64,000 nt of DNA from assembly GCF_023973825.1 (NCBI RefSeq), contig NW_027122924.1, positions 207,001-271,000 of the forward strand. The letters run 5' to 3'. The position numbers were made by a program, and so were the translations under genes. This document shows, one piece after another, positions 46,879 through 57,700 of the stretch (positions within the stretch are counted from its first letter, which is position 1; each line of letters opens with the position of its first letter). The notes beneath the pieces are model-generated. The model did not search any database. It saw only the letters and a program-made list of their open reading frames with translations, and was not told the DNA's origin. The stretch comes from Plasmodium brasilianum (Eukaryota > Apicomplexa > Aconoidasida > Haemosporida > Plasmodiidae).

Positions 46879-48144
46879 TAGTAAAGTGTTGAAAAACATA
46901 TTTAATAAAAAGGACTTTTCAGTAGATCTACATTTATTGTACTTGATTTATAAATGTATGGAATGGTATTGATACCTTAATGAAAGACCAATCACCTCGA
47001 GCTTAAAAATGGAGAAGTGCATTTAAGCGAATTCACATGGGTTCAGGTATGTGTGAAGAAGTACAAAAAGATGTATGAAAAAAAAGACACAAAAACAATT
47101 GATACACATACATTATTATTTTATATTTTACATTTTACATTTTACATTTTACATTTTATTTTTTATTTTTTTTTTTTTTCCCTTATTCCCCTTTAATTCT
47201 GCCCAGTTTCATATATTATCCATCCAACTGCCCCACAGAAGAACTGATTCCAAATATGATTCCCTAAAACGCAAAGGAAAATGCAAAGGGAAAAAACTTT
47301 TAAATAGTTACACACGTGTGTCAAGACTATCCGAAACATAAGAAAATCCCACAAGCATGATTTTAATATACACATGTACGTTTACGTATGCTAGTTGTCC
47401 TGCAAAATGAGTATATTCGATGTTATAGCTATAAGACGAATCACTACCAAGTGCTGTACATGTTAGTTTTACTCGAAGCCATAAGGTTCAATATTTTCTC
47501 AGGATGTAATATATTTTAAAAAGATAATCAGCCAAATGTTCAAGTAATATCGTTGTGCTAACAACTGTATGTTTTGTAAGATAATTTTTGACCATTCCAA
47601 TTTTAAAAATTACCTGTACATTTGTATCGGTAAATGGCTTGACATGCACACTGTGAAACTTTGTTCTGTTTGCATATATATTCATTTGCTGGTATATATA
47701 TTTATTTGTGTATATATTCATTTGTGTATATATTCATTTGTGTATATATTCATTTGCTGGTATATATATTCATTTGTGTATATATTCATTTGTGTATATA
47801 TTCATTTGTGTATATATTTATTTGTTTGTTTATTCATTAATTCATTTGTTTGTCTCTCATTTTGTCTGTTTATATGTTTTCTATCCATCTGCTTATTTTT
47901 TACCTTTTTACGTATTCTTTTTTTTTTTTTTTTCCACAAAACTCACGTTCACTTACAGTTTTTAACTATGAGCTCCAAAAATGTCATAACAAATGTTTGC
48001 GGTGAAATATACTACATATATTAGGAATGCAAAATGGAATAATTTTCATCGTATATATATATAAAAAAAAAAAAAAAAAAAAAATGATAGACTTAAAAAA
48101 TAGAACATCCTTTGTGTTATTGTAAAATTAAAAAATCCAGAACG
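46879..48144. other. Intergenic between two convergent genes
   Basis: Shared 3' space of GRASP (+) and the enoyl-CoA hydratase-related gene (-). The stretch 46950-47650 is unusually free of repeats and is discussed as a candidate small gene. A 16-bp TGTGTATATATTCATT array lies at about 47690-47830, poly(dT) at 47918-47932 and poly(dA) at 48063-48083. Confidence 0.5.
47193..47482 (-). CDS. Candidate small single-pass membrane protein
   Basis: The core is an open minus-strand segment reading LTHVCNYLKVFSLCIFLCVL, then GNHIWNQFFCGAVGWIIYET, GQN and stop at 47193-47195. Two models exist. One is an uninterrupted 60-codon ORF starting at 47375 (MCILKSCLWDF). The other has a first exon at 47482 (ATGGCTTCGA|GTAAAAC) spliced to the TTCGGATAG acceptor, giving about 47 residues. 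One hydrophobic segment and short soluble ends suggest a small membrane or organellar subunit. The plus strand also carries splice-like signals here (CAG|GTATGT, CTGCCCAG), so strand is not certain. Confidence 0.3.
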
Positions 48145-49911
48145 TTACAAAAAATAACTATCAATTTTGTCTAAGTCGTCCTTTAAGTAGTCGTCATTCC
48201 ATCGTTCTCTCTGTGGGGGAAAAAAGGGAAAAAAAAAAGAAAGAAAATAAACAAATAAATTGTGGATGAATAAACAGTGCACATATGATGGCTGAGTGTC
48301 TGAATAGTTCGACGTGTTGGTACAATCGAAATACTCACAGAACTCACACCGTTTACACCCATCACGACGAATGCGTACCTGCTTAGAGAAGAAAAGCCTA
48401 TCGTATGTGGTTTTATGCTGCGCACTGTAATGTTGATTATACTTGTCCAGAACAGCTAAACTGGAAAAGCTAATGTCCGGTCTATCGTACTCGGTATATT
48501 CATAATTATTTTTGTAGAAAATAAAATAATGAACTATATCTTTTTTTATTTCAAAAATGTTGTTATTTAAATAATTTGAAGTAAAAGAATGGTTTGACTG
48601 TTTAACTAAATAGCTAGTAATTCCATTTAAAACATCAGGACAAGAAATAAAATTTAAGATTGTATTTGTTTCTATATTTAAAGCTTTAATGAAAAGTTCT
48701 TTATCAATTGTATACTTTAGTTCGTTCATACTGACTTGTTCTTTTGTTGTTGGTGTTATTTTATAAGTATTTTTTATCATAGTAGTCCATAAATTTTTTG
48801 TTATTTGAGCTTTTTTTAATAAATCTACTTTATAATTTCTTAGTATATTTAAAATTTCAAATGTCACATGAGTAGCTAATGGGGGTAAGGAACATATACG
48901 TTGATATGTTTCTTGTGCCCACATTTTTACTTTATCATTTGTGCTTTTCCTTGCTGTATCATCTAATTTTTTCAATATATATAATAAATTATTATACTTA
49001 AAGTGATCATGAATTATATGTTCATAATTTTTTAATGAATAGGTTTGTGGAATTTTTAAAAAATATTCCTCTAACAATATATTTGCATCTTGTTCCGAAA
49101 CTTCTAATTGACTTTCAGATGTTATTTCCATCAATTCTAGTGTATCTTCTGATATCCATCTTTTACTTAAACCACACCAAATTAAATCAGCAGATTTTAT
49201 TTCCTGACCTGTTAAGGCTAAATAAAATCCTAAGGATCCCCTTAAATTGGCTAGCACGTAAGAAATACCGCCATAAGGTAAAAAAGAATATTTTAAATTA
49301 TTGTACGAATAAGAAGAATGGAAATAGGCAGAACTGTTGTTCGATAGAAACGATAAAAACCCTGCAGATCCTTTTGTTTTCCCATTACAATACGAAATGA
49401 GTGGTTTCTTATAAGAAAATAATAAATAAGCTAGATCATTAACATTTTGTAAAATATTTTTTATTATATCAGAATATTTGATATGCTTCGTTCTTTGATA
49501 TATTTCTACTATTTTCAATAAGTCATATAAATTATAACTATAATTAAATACATCATTATATAACGATGTTAAAAATAAGAATCTTTTTGTATAATTTACT
49601 TCACTGTTCCTTAATTCTTTGTACAACTTGTTAATTAATTTTATGTTCATGTAATTATTATTTATTATAACTGTATGCATGCCTACATTATTTCGATTGT
49701 ATACACACTCATCCATATTCCCACAGTTTAGATAATTTGTTTTTTTCAATGCTTCATTATGAACTTCTAAGGGATCTAAATATATCTCGTCATCTTTAAA
49801 AATGCTAGTTCTTAACTCTCTGTTCTGAGTAAGATTACTACACCTACCCGGTATCGAAATCACGTCCTTTAATTTTTTATATTTCGACAACTTTAGATTG
49901 TTAAAAAGCAT
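48145..49911 (-). CDS. Enoyl-CoA hydratase/HIBCH-related protein, probably non-catalytic
   Basis: Two exons favoured: 49911-48379 and 48210-48145, 532 residues, with a 168-bp intron (CAG|GTACGC ... CCCCCACAG). The intron length is a multiple of three and has no stop, so read-through would give 588 residues. The crotonase/HIBCH fold is recognisable at about 169-190 (KPLISYCNGKTKGSAGFLSF) and 205-252 (LPYGGISYVLANLRGSLGFY, then LALTGQEIKSADLIWCGLS). In HIBCH this second motif carries the catalytic Glu and Asp (PE-x-xIGLFPDVG); here those positions read as Asn/Leu and Tyr, so hydrolase chemistry is unlikely. In plants and protists, HIBCH-like proteins serve as mitoribosomal subunit mS47. That is a reasonable guess here but not shown. 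The position matches PF3D7_1017200. Confidence 0.8.
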   Translation of the reverse strand: MLFNNLKLSKYKKLKDVISIPGRCSNLTQNRELRTSIFKDDEIYLDPLEVHNEALKKTNYLNCGNMDECVYNRNNVGMHTVIINNNYMNIKLINKLYKELRNSEVNYTKRFLFLTSLYNDVFNYSYNLYDLLKIVEIYQRTKHIKYSDIIKNILQNVNDLAYLLFSYKKPLISYCNGKTKGSAGFLSFLSNNSSAYFHSSYSYNNLKYSFLPYGGISYVLANLRGSLGFYLALTGQEIKSADLIWCGLSKRWISEDTLELMEITSESQLEVSEQDANILLEEYFLKIPQTYSLKNYEHIIHDHFKYNNLLYILKKLDDTARKSTNDKVKMWAQETYQRICSLPPLATHVTFEILNILRNYKVDLLKKAQITKNLWTTMIKNTYKITPTTKEQVSMNELKYTIDKELFIKALNIETNTILNFISCPDVLNGITSYLVKQSNHSFTSNYLNNNIFEIKKDIVHYFIFYKNNYEYTEYDRPDISFSSLAVLDKYNQHYSAQHKTTYDRLFFSKQVRIRRDGCKRCEFCEYFDCTNTSNYSDTQPSYVHCLFIHNLFVYFLSFFFPFFPPQRERWNDDYLKDDLDKIDSYFL

Positions 49912-50464
49912 TCTGTTTCAGGCGTTTCTTGCGGTACCTGGAGTGGAGGCGATTGGGCATTTGTTCTTTGCGGAATGTTCTGTCAACCTTTATAACATTT
50001 ACAGCCTTTATCGCTTTGTAGTTATCACTTTTTGCTGCCTCAAAGCGGATGTAACTGCTTATTAGAGGCCTTTTTCAATATATCTCATCGCGCAAATTTT
50101 AAAATATTGTACTTGACGCACTTCGTAAAACCCTTACTATTTTACCTCTCTTTGTGTTTTATCAGCCTATATATAATTCTCTTTTATTATCTCCTTTAAT
50201 TTGCCCCTTTAATTATCTCTTTTTTTTTTTCTTTTTTTTTTTTTTTCCGTGTACCTTTATTTAAGATTTAATTTTTTTTACTCAAGCATTTTTGAACATT
50301 ATGTTTCCGGAAACATCGGCTACTCTGTTTTAGGAGAATTGTTTAACTTTTTCGTGTTTAAGATAATTTAAAAAATTAACAGTACACATTATATTTTATT
50401 ATCTTCCATTTCGCCCCATTGGTACTGCTGTTTTTAAACGAACACCTGAGCGGTTAATATGGTT

Positions 50465-50800
50465 AGCGTTTTTACGCTTTTACGCGTTTTTAAGCTTTTA
50501 CACCCTTTTACGCGTTTTTAAGCTTTTACACCCTTTTACGCATTTTTAAGTTTTTACACGTTTTTAAGCTTTTGCGCATTTTTAAGTTTTTACGCGTTTT
50601 TAAGCTTTTACACCCTTTTACGCGTTTTTAAGCTTTTACACCCTTTTACGCATTTTTAAGTTTTTACACGTTTTTAAGCTTTTGCGCATTTTTAAGTTTT
50701 TACACGTTTTTAAGCTTTTGCGCATTTTTAAGTTTTTACACGTTTTTAAGCTTTTGCGCATTTTTAAGCTTTTACACGTTTTTAAGCTTTTATGGGTTTA
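50465..50800. repeat. Composite array of TTTTTAAGCTTTTACACC / TTTTTAAGCTTTTGCGCA
   Basis: A higher-order repeat built from TTTTTACGCG, TTTTTAAGCTTTTACAC and TTTTTAAGCTTTTGCGCA blocks; a block of about 120 bp (from near 50480) recurs. Each subunit carries AAGCTT, so there are about ten HindIII-type sites in the array. Confidence 0.9.
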
Positions 50801-51305
50801 TCCTTTTTTATGCTATGTTGTGCTTCTTTTTTTTTTTTTGTGAAGGAGAATTTTATTTTTCGTAATGCTCAACTTACCAGTACTTTGGAAGAAATAAATT
50901 GCAGCATATAATTTGTTTTTCACAAGTGGGGCTTTTCGATGTGCTGCTTAAATATAAGTATTCTTTCTTTTGATCTATAATCGTCCTTTTAAAATTTTAC
51001 GTTGGAGATAATAACAAATTGTGAAAAGTAAAACCTGGGAATTACTAGACACATGAGAGGCAGCATTCAGTATATTTATGCATTGTTCATGCAAAAAGTT
51101 ATACCCTGTTCATCTAGGAATTATATCAAATGGGGAATTTTTCCCTTTTTCTATAATTCACGTCTTATGAGACAACGTAGGTTGCCTTTTTTTGATGTGT
51201 TGTGCTAAATAAAGAATTCTTATTTGAAGAGGACCTCACCATTTTAGAAAATTAATAAACATTGTGACCTGTCTTATGAATGAATTAACATGAGGAGAAA
51301 TCATT

Positions 51306-51443
51306 ATGAATAAACTCGTACGTGAAGAATACAAGACTGTTAGTAATAAAATGTTAAGTTCTTACATTTTCTATAAATATAAAAAATTAAGTAAAATAAA
51401 GGTAAATTTTAAAATGTATGACGAACGTGGTTTCAAAAAATAA
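51306..51443 (+). CDS. Candidate 45-codon ORF, possibly a first exon
   Basis: ATG follows AAATCATT. The ORF reads MNKLVREEYKTVSNKMLSSY, then IFYKYKKLSKIK, and continues VNFKMYDERGFKK to a stop. An alternative is splicing at AAG|GTAAAT after SKIK, to an acceptor such as TTTTTTTTTAAG near 51589. The sequence is mixed, basic and free of repeats, unlike most ORFs nearby. It starts about 0.8 kb upstream of RON12 on the same strand. No family is recognised. Confidence 0.28.
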   Translation: MNKLVREEYKTVSNKMLSSYIFYKYKKLSKIKVNFKMYDERGFKK

Positions 51444-52226
51444 ACATATTTTTGTGAAGTCGCTTGTAAGTAGTAAGTATGCATATGGGTGCTGCTCCTT
51501 CGTCTGCGTCTTCTTCATCTTTCTCATCTTATATTCTTTATATTCCTTATCACATTTCTCTTATATAATACTGTTCTATTTTTTTTTAAGTTTTTCTATG
51601 AAAAGGTTTGATGTATGTATATATATATATATATCTTTTAAATTTTAAATGGACGTCAGTGGTGTACTTTTGTTAATTCTAAATTTGGTTTATTTGATTG
51701 TATTTTAAAAATAAAGTGTGTAAATAAGTGCGTATATATAAGTTTGTAAATATTCGAAATTTTGAGTATGTGCAGCATTTCGGAATTATACTAATAAACT
51801 GTTAAGAATTAGACTGGACTTTTTTTTTTTTTTTTTACTTTTTTTGTCGTGCAGCATATTAATTTTTTTTTTTTTTTTAAATGCAAATGATTATTTTTAT
51901 TTACATGAACAGGCAATAATTGTGTTAGTTGTTATTTAAAGTGAATAGGCAAAGCACCTTTAGGAGTATTACATACGCACACGCGTACAGCACATGTGAA
52001 TGTACTTACATATTTATATATATATATATAAATATAAATATGTATATATATAAATATGTATATGCACATATTCTCGTAGATGTTTATATATATTCATGTA
52101 TGTGTGTACATAAATGCGCTGCGCGAGTGAATTTATCTCATTAAATGTATAGACAACTAACGCAGCGAAATACAACATAAGTGGTAAATTGGTAAAATCA
52201 CATATTAATGTAAACTTTTTGATAAA

Positions 52227-53048
52227 ATGAGAAAGTTCTGCACGTGTTCATATTTGTTTTTTGTCTATATTTTTATTGTGTGCAATAGGGGAAACAGCTT
52301 GAGGTTTCAAAAAGGAGATGGAAATGCCATTGGAGCAGTAGAAGGAAATGGAAAAAACGGAAGTGGTAATAATGTAAGTACTGATACTAATAATATAAAC
52401 GCGAAAGAAAGTACTATCAAAAATGGGGATAATAAAATTATGGTTAAAGAGGAAAAGTCAAATAGTGAAGCAAATACAAATACAAAAAAGTTACAAAATT
52501 TTGTTTCATCAAAAAATGAGAATTTAGGGAATAAAGGAAATGAAGAATATTTGAAAAATATGTTTATATCTGATGGTGCTTTTGAAAGTGCAAAAAATGT
52601 CTGTGAAAATGTAGTCGTTAAAAATGAGTATTTCAAGAGTTTTTGCAAAAATACAGAATTATTTAAAGAAATACAAAAATTAAAAAAAAATAGTCATAAT
52701 TTATATGAACAAGTCATAAGTGATTCTTATGAAAATGTTAATACATCCACTTTTAAATTGTTGAAAGATGATGGAGATAAAAAACTAATTATGGAAACAG
52801 ATGATCACAATCCTAAAGTGTCTATAATGTTTTTATATGAAAAACTATGTGTTGGTGGTATTCCACTCGTTTGTTCTAAAATATTAAAAGTTGACAATAT
52901 ATTTGACCTTAATCAAAATAATGAGAAAAATGACCTTGTTCAGGAAAACAATTATGTAAATGATATGGAAAAGGAACTGACTACCACAATTAATGAGAAT
53001 AACGGAGTAGAGGAAAATGTTTCAGATTTGACTGATGATAATACGTAA
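52227..53048 (+). CDS. RON12: Rhoptry neck protein RON12
   Basis: A single exon encodes 273 residues. The N-terminal hydrophobic segment (about 8-21, YLFFVYIFIVCN) is a signal peptide. A low-complexity Gly/Asn/Lys-rich region follows (about 25-100), then a conserved part with four cysteines: NVCENVVVKNEYFKSFCKN and YEKLCVGGIPLVCSKIL. The end is acidic and Asn/Glu-rich. RON12 is a late-schizont protein of the rhoptry neck, released during merozoite invasion; its molecular function is unknown. The assignment rests on size, signal peptide, cysteine pattern and position between the hydratase-related gene and DNA polymerase delta (PF3D7_1017100 in P. falciparum). Confidence 0.85.
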   Translation: MRKFCTCSYLFFVYIFIVCNRGNSLRFQKGDGNAIGAVEGNGKNGSGNNVSTDTNNINAKESTIKNGDNKIMVKEEKSNSEANTNTKKLQNFVSSKNENLGNKGNEEYLKNMFISDGAFESAKNVCENVVVKNEYFKSFCKNTELFKEIQKLKKNSHNLYEQVISDSYENVNTSTFKLLKDDGDKKLIMETDDHNPKVSIMFLYEKLCVGGIPLVCSKILKVDNIFDLNQNNEKNDLVQENNYVNDMEKELTTTINENNGVEENVSDLTDDNT

Positions 53049-54740
53049 GGGGGTTAGCGGCGAAACGGGGGGGAAAAAAAAAAAAAATATAATGTGCTTT
53101 GTTTTGATTTGTTTTGATTTATTTTGATTCGTTTTGATTTGTTTTGATTTATTTTGATTCGTTTTGATTTGTTCTGATTTGTTTTGATTTGTTTTGATTC
53201 GTTTTGATTCGTTTTGATTTGTTTTGATTTGTTTTGATTCGTTTTGATTTGTTTTGATTTGTTTTGATTTGTTTTGATTTGTTTTGATTTGTTTTAATTT
53301 TGATTTAATTTAATTTCAACGTAATATCAATTGTGCATAATCTGCAGCAATCATTGAAAACTTTTTTTTTTTTTTCCCCTTAAAAAATTGTAATAATTTG
53401 GCCAAAGGGGTTTGTAGTTCGTAGGAAATTTAGTTTTTCGCTTTTTCGGGCTTTTTGTCTTAATTTTTAGACTTTTAATTTTAAGTAAAACATGGATAAG
53501 TACATACACGCGTGTTCGGGCATGCGTGCGGATGTTGTTGTATCTGTGCCTTTGCACATAACTATATAAAATATGTGTACATGTTTGGGTATACATACAT
53601 ATACATGTACATACATATATATACATATATATACATAAATATATATATATATATATATATACGTGTATATATATATGTGCGCCAATTTGGAAAAAAGAAA
53701 AAAAAACGAAATTGAAAAACTTTAAGAATATTAAAAATTAACAAAAAAAATAAAAATATACCACGTCTTATTTAAAAAAAATAAATGACATAGTTAACTG
53801 TTTGAAAAAAAAGAAAAAGAAATTATGCATATAATACAAAATTAATGACTTATTCCCGGCTAAGGTATTCATCATTCAAGAATTTTAAAGCCAAAAGAAT
53901 AAAGGTTATAACTTTTTGAATTCTTTAAAAGATATATCATTTTGATAAGAAAAAATGAAAAACGCAAGCTGGAGCAAAGGGAAACTTCAGCACAGGAATG
54001 CCATCGAGGAATGATGTCAAGTACGCCGTGTTCGCACACATATCGGTGTTTGTATGTGTGTGTGCGTGTATCTGTGCATGAATCTGCGTGTACATACGCA
54101 TATGCATAACGGCACTTTTGCATGAAGAAACCTTTACGGGAAGGGGATCCAAGATATTGCACACAGTTGGATAAGTGCACCCAACTAGTTGCTCATATTG
54201 CGACAAAAAAAAAAAAAAAAATATATAAAAATGGGATATAACAGGATATGAAAAAGATTAAGAAAGCATAAAAAAAGAATGAAAAGAGAAGGATCAAGAG
54301 AGATGAAATGGCAAAAAATGGGACAAAATGGGATAAAAAAGTATGTTATGGGCTCCGCATCAAAATGAAAAGGTAAACTTTATCAAAACCTTTACCACAC
54401 AAACACCCCATTTACTGTTCCTAATTGTAAATGGGGTAAACGATACCCGTCGTAACTTGTAATAATGTGTGCAAAGAAGGGGTATATAGAGAATCACACC
54501 CACAAGATTTATGTGGTTGCATATAAATTACACAAACGCTTTGTTGAAGGGTCTTCCACCGGGATAGAAATTAACACGGGTATATTACACGAACGAGGGA
54601 TAATTGCGTGTGTTTGCGTTTATGTTTATGTTTTGTTTTCAGCTTGTGCTTTTGTGTTTGTGTGTATATTTGTTTATACCTGTGAGGTGGCGAACAACGG
54701 TAGTGCGTTTACGAAGGACATGTTGCATGGGAAACCTTTT
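53049..54740. other. Intergenic between convergent RON12 and DNA polymerase delta
   Basis: A 10-bp GTTTTGATTT array (about 53098-53300) starts 50 bp after the RON12 stop. TA/TAC-rich sequence lies at 53600-53675. The stretch 53860-54740 is non-repetitive and includes the candidate ORF at 54465; its minus strand also has short open segments (for example QLVGCTYPTVCNILDPLP near 54105-54200) that I cannot assign. Confidence 0.5.
53098..53300. repeat. 10-bp array GTTTTGATTT/C
   Basis: About twenty units of GTTTTGATTT with C or A variants at the last positions, immediately 3' of RON12 and probably within its 3' UTR. Confidence 0.95.
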
Positions 54741-54758
54741 CTACCACTCAGTCCTTAG
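54465..54758 (+). CDS. Candidate 97-codon ORF overlapping the 3' end of the polymerase gene
   Basis: It begins MCAKKGYIENHTHKIYVVAY, continues KLHKRFVEGSSTGIEINTGI, has a Val/Phe/Cys-rich membrane-like segment, and ends LHGKPFLPLSP. The first 50 codons look coding-like, but the hydrophobic part comes from a GTGTTTGCG/TATGTTT-type biased stretch. The end overlaps the last codons of DNA polymerase delta on the other strand by 18 bp. No family is recognised; a chance ORF is quite possible. Confidence 0.2.
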   Translation: MCAKKGYIENHTHKIYVVAYKLHKRFVEGSSTGIEINTGILHERGIIACVCVYVYVLFSACAFVFVCIFVYTCEVANNGSAFTKDMLHGKPFLPLSP

Positions 54759-57700
54759 GGAAGAAACTTGCTCCTGCAGATTTGCTATATCCTTTTTAAT
54801 TTTTGCTCTCCTGTAGAATATAGGACAATCCCTATTCATGCAAATAACATCTACATGTAAGTTCCCTTGGCATCGTTGACATTCTGTCCATAGTTGGAAG
54901 AATTCATTTTGCTTATTTTTAAAATCTTTCATTTTTTGCATGTAGATAGAAAATTCTTTATTAGCTTTACAATGATTACACAGAGGTGGTTTTTTAATAG
55001 AACTATTGCATCCAATACAGCGCACAGCTTTTTTTAAAAATTTAGATAAAGCAGTTTGGCTAGAAGTTAAAATTGTTTTATGCCTAGTATGATCTCCACA
55101 AAATAATGACTCTGAATTTTGCATAATAACTTCAAATATTCTTGATAAGGTATTTTTAATAGCATCAAGATAATGATTATAATCAATGGCTAAATTATTG
55201 TCAAGTACATATAAAGGATCTTCTGCTCTTTCATATTGTGCTTGTCCTTTAGTTCCTTTGATTATAATATAGCTAACTCTATCACCGACATTTGGAGCAG
55301 TTGCACTATCTCGTTGTTTTAATTTTTTGGCTAATTCAACATGTGGTAACCTAGTTTCATAATCTGTTTTACCTAATGATTTTGTAACAACAAGTAGACT
55401 CATATCTATATTATTTGTTAACAATTCTTTTATTTTACATTTAGTATATTCGATAGCACTATTTAAATTTTTTTCAATTAACAGTTTATTAAGTACAGTT
55501 TCCATCATTTGTTGTATAAGAATACAAAAATCTCTTCTAACCGTTTCGATTCCTTTACAATCCATCTTGTCATGTTTTATTGGATTTGTGTATAACAACC
55601 CAGCATATCTTTTTTTGTTTAGAAGTAGATAAGGGCAATATACTTTTTCAAATTCTAATTTAATAGGAGCTAAGAATTCTTTGCTAATTCTTTGTGCTGC
55701 ATCTTTACCTAAAAACATGGCTTCTTCAATACTGTCTGTTCCAAATTTAACCATAACAGAATCTGTATCTCCATAAACTACTGTAGAGTTATGTTCAAAC
55801 CCATTCTTTTTACTATAATAACTTTCCACCCTTTCTTTGGTTTTTTCTATCATTGATCTGCCTAAAGTAGTAATGGAAACTGCTACTTCTAAGCATGGCA
55901 ACTGGCCACCTGAGGACGCACCAGTATAACCATATACTGAATTTGCGGATATCTTTAGAGCTAACTGTCTTCCATTAAGTACCATTTTGGTAATATTATT
56001 TTGTTCCTTTTTTATGAGTTCCTTTACTTTTTTCCTTGCATCTATTAGTTCTTCTACTATTAGTGGTAGAATACCTTTCTTTACATTTTTTTTTACAAAT
56101 TTTAGATTGCTTTTTCCTTGTATGGTAGTAATATCTTCATCCTTTAGCTCCGATATTTCATTATTACTTTTTATCAAAGTAGAATAGCAAAGATTATGTG
56201 CAATCATGATAGAAGGATATAGAGAAGCAAAGTCAAGAGTAGATATAGGTTCAATATAATAACCTTTTATGGGTTCTAATACTGTAGCTCCTTCATATTT
56301 TTCATTAGTATTGACTTTGATATATGTACTAGGTATAACATAATTTAGCTCTTTACATTTTCTATACAACTGTGATGTTACTTTAATTTGTTGTCCTCGT
56401 GTGAGAAGATAAACAAATGGAGTTCCAGTTACTCTTGCCATTTCAACATAATTGTATATAAATAGTAGTTTATCAATAAGTCTTAATGGTAATAATCCAT
56501 CTTTAATACAATAAGTAGCAATTCTTTTTCTTGATTCTGGACTTTCATTTTGTAATTCGTTCATAATACTATAATGTACATCTTCTTTTTGTTCTTTTAA
56601 AAATTCAAAAGAAACATAATTCAGTGTATACGATTTAAGTTTGTAATCTCTTTTTATCAAATCGTATACATCGAACTGTATTCTACCATTAATATTAATT
56701 TCTTTCGTTTCATGTGTTCCAAATTGTTTGGAGGAAAAACTAGATTCCTTCACATTACTACTAATGTTTTTTATTCTTCCTAGAAATTTTAATTTTTTTA
56801 AATTTAATGCAGTTCCTCTATTTAATATATAAGGAAGGTCAAAATTGATAATATTATATCCTGTGAGAAGATCAGGATCCAATCGAATAATAAACTCATT
56901 CCATGCTTCTAACAAAGTTTTTTCATCATTAAACCAAATAACGTTTGAGCCCGGTATACTTGCACATTCTTGTAGAGTAAAAATAAATTTTATGCATTTA
57001 TCTATAGGATCTCCTTGTAAATACAAAATTGATGATATTTGGATAATGGGATCATTTTTTGCATCAGGAAATCCTTTCCCATCAAGTTTTATACATTCAA
57101 TGTCAAAGGAAAGAATTCTTAATTTTGGAATTTGTTGATATGCTTCTTCAAGTATCATTGGTTGTACATGTTCATAATTTATATCTATTTCGAATGTACA
57201 GTTAGACAATTTCTTGTTTTTATTTCGAATAGAGAAATTGTTTCTATTGCATTTTATCCATGATGAACCCGTAATTTTGTTGTCAATGATATATCTTAAT
57301 ATGAATGGTAAATTGGCCTCGTAGACTATTCCCCCAATTTCTTTATCATTTACATTAACAATATTTTCAAAAAATTTTTTTAACGTAGGAACCATTTTAG
57401 GTAATAACACTGTTATTTTTAAAAAATCTCTTTTTCCATTTTTTTTAAAATACATTAAACTTTCTGTCTTTACTATTTCTATTTTTAATATTTTTTTATC
57501 ATATATTTTGTATTGATTATTTAAATTTAAATTTTCATTCATCATTATTTCTAATTTTATCATATCATCATTTTCGAAATTTTCTGGTTTTTCTACATAA
57601 AAGTAGGGGAAAAAATTATGAACATTCACTAGAACACTATACCCATTATTTGTTACACTGTAGATCCTAATTATTGGCACAGTAACAAAATTTCTGTCTT

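Larger units (their letters stand above)
49912..52226. other. Divergent intergenic region between the hydratase-related gene and RON12
   Basis: A promoter space for two genes. It includes poly(dT) at 50220-50246, the TTTTTAAGCTTTTRC array (50465-50800), a non-repetitive stretch 50850-51700 containing the candidate ORF at 51306, poly(dT) at 51820-51836 and 51867-51880, and TA-rich sequence at 52010-52060. Confidence 0.5.

Noticed and set aside
47041..47340. Plus-strand exon pair (KNGEVHLSEFTWVQ + FHILSIQLPHRRTDSKYDS) as a 3' extension of GRASP
   Set aside because: The splice signals are good (CAG|GTATGT, CTGCCCAG), but the first part has an upstream TGA in frame and does not connect to the GRASP frame. 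The minus-strand reading is equally plausible, so it is kept only as part of the candidate island.
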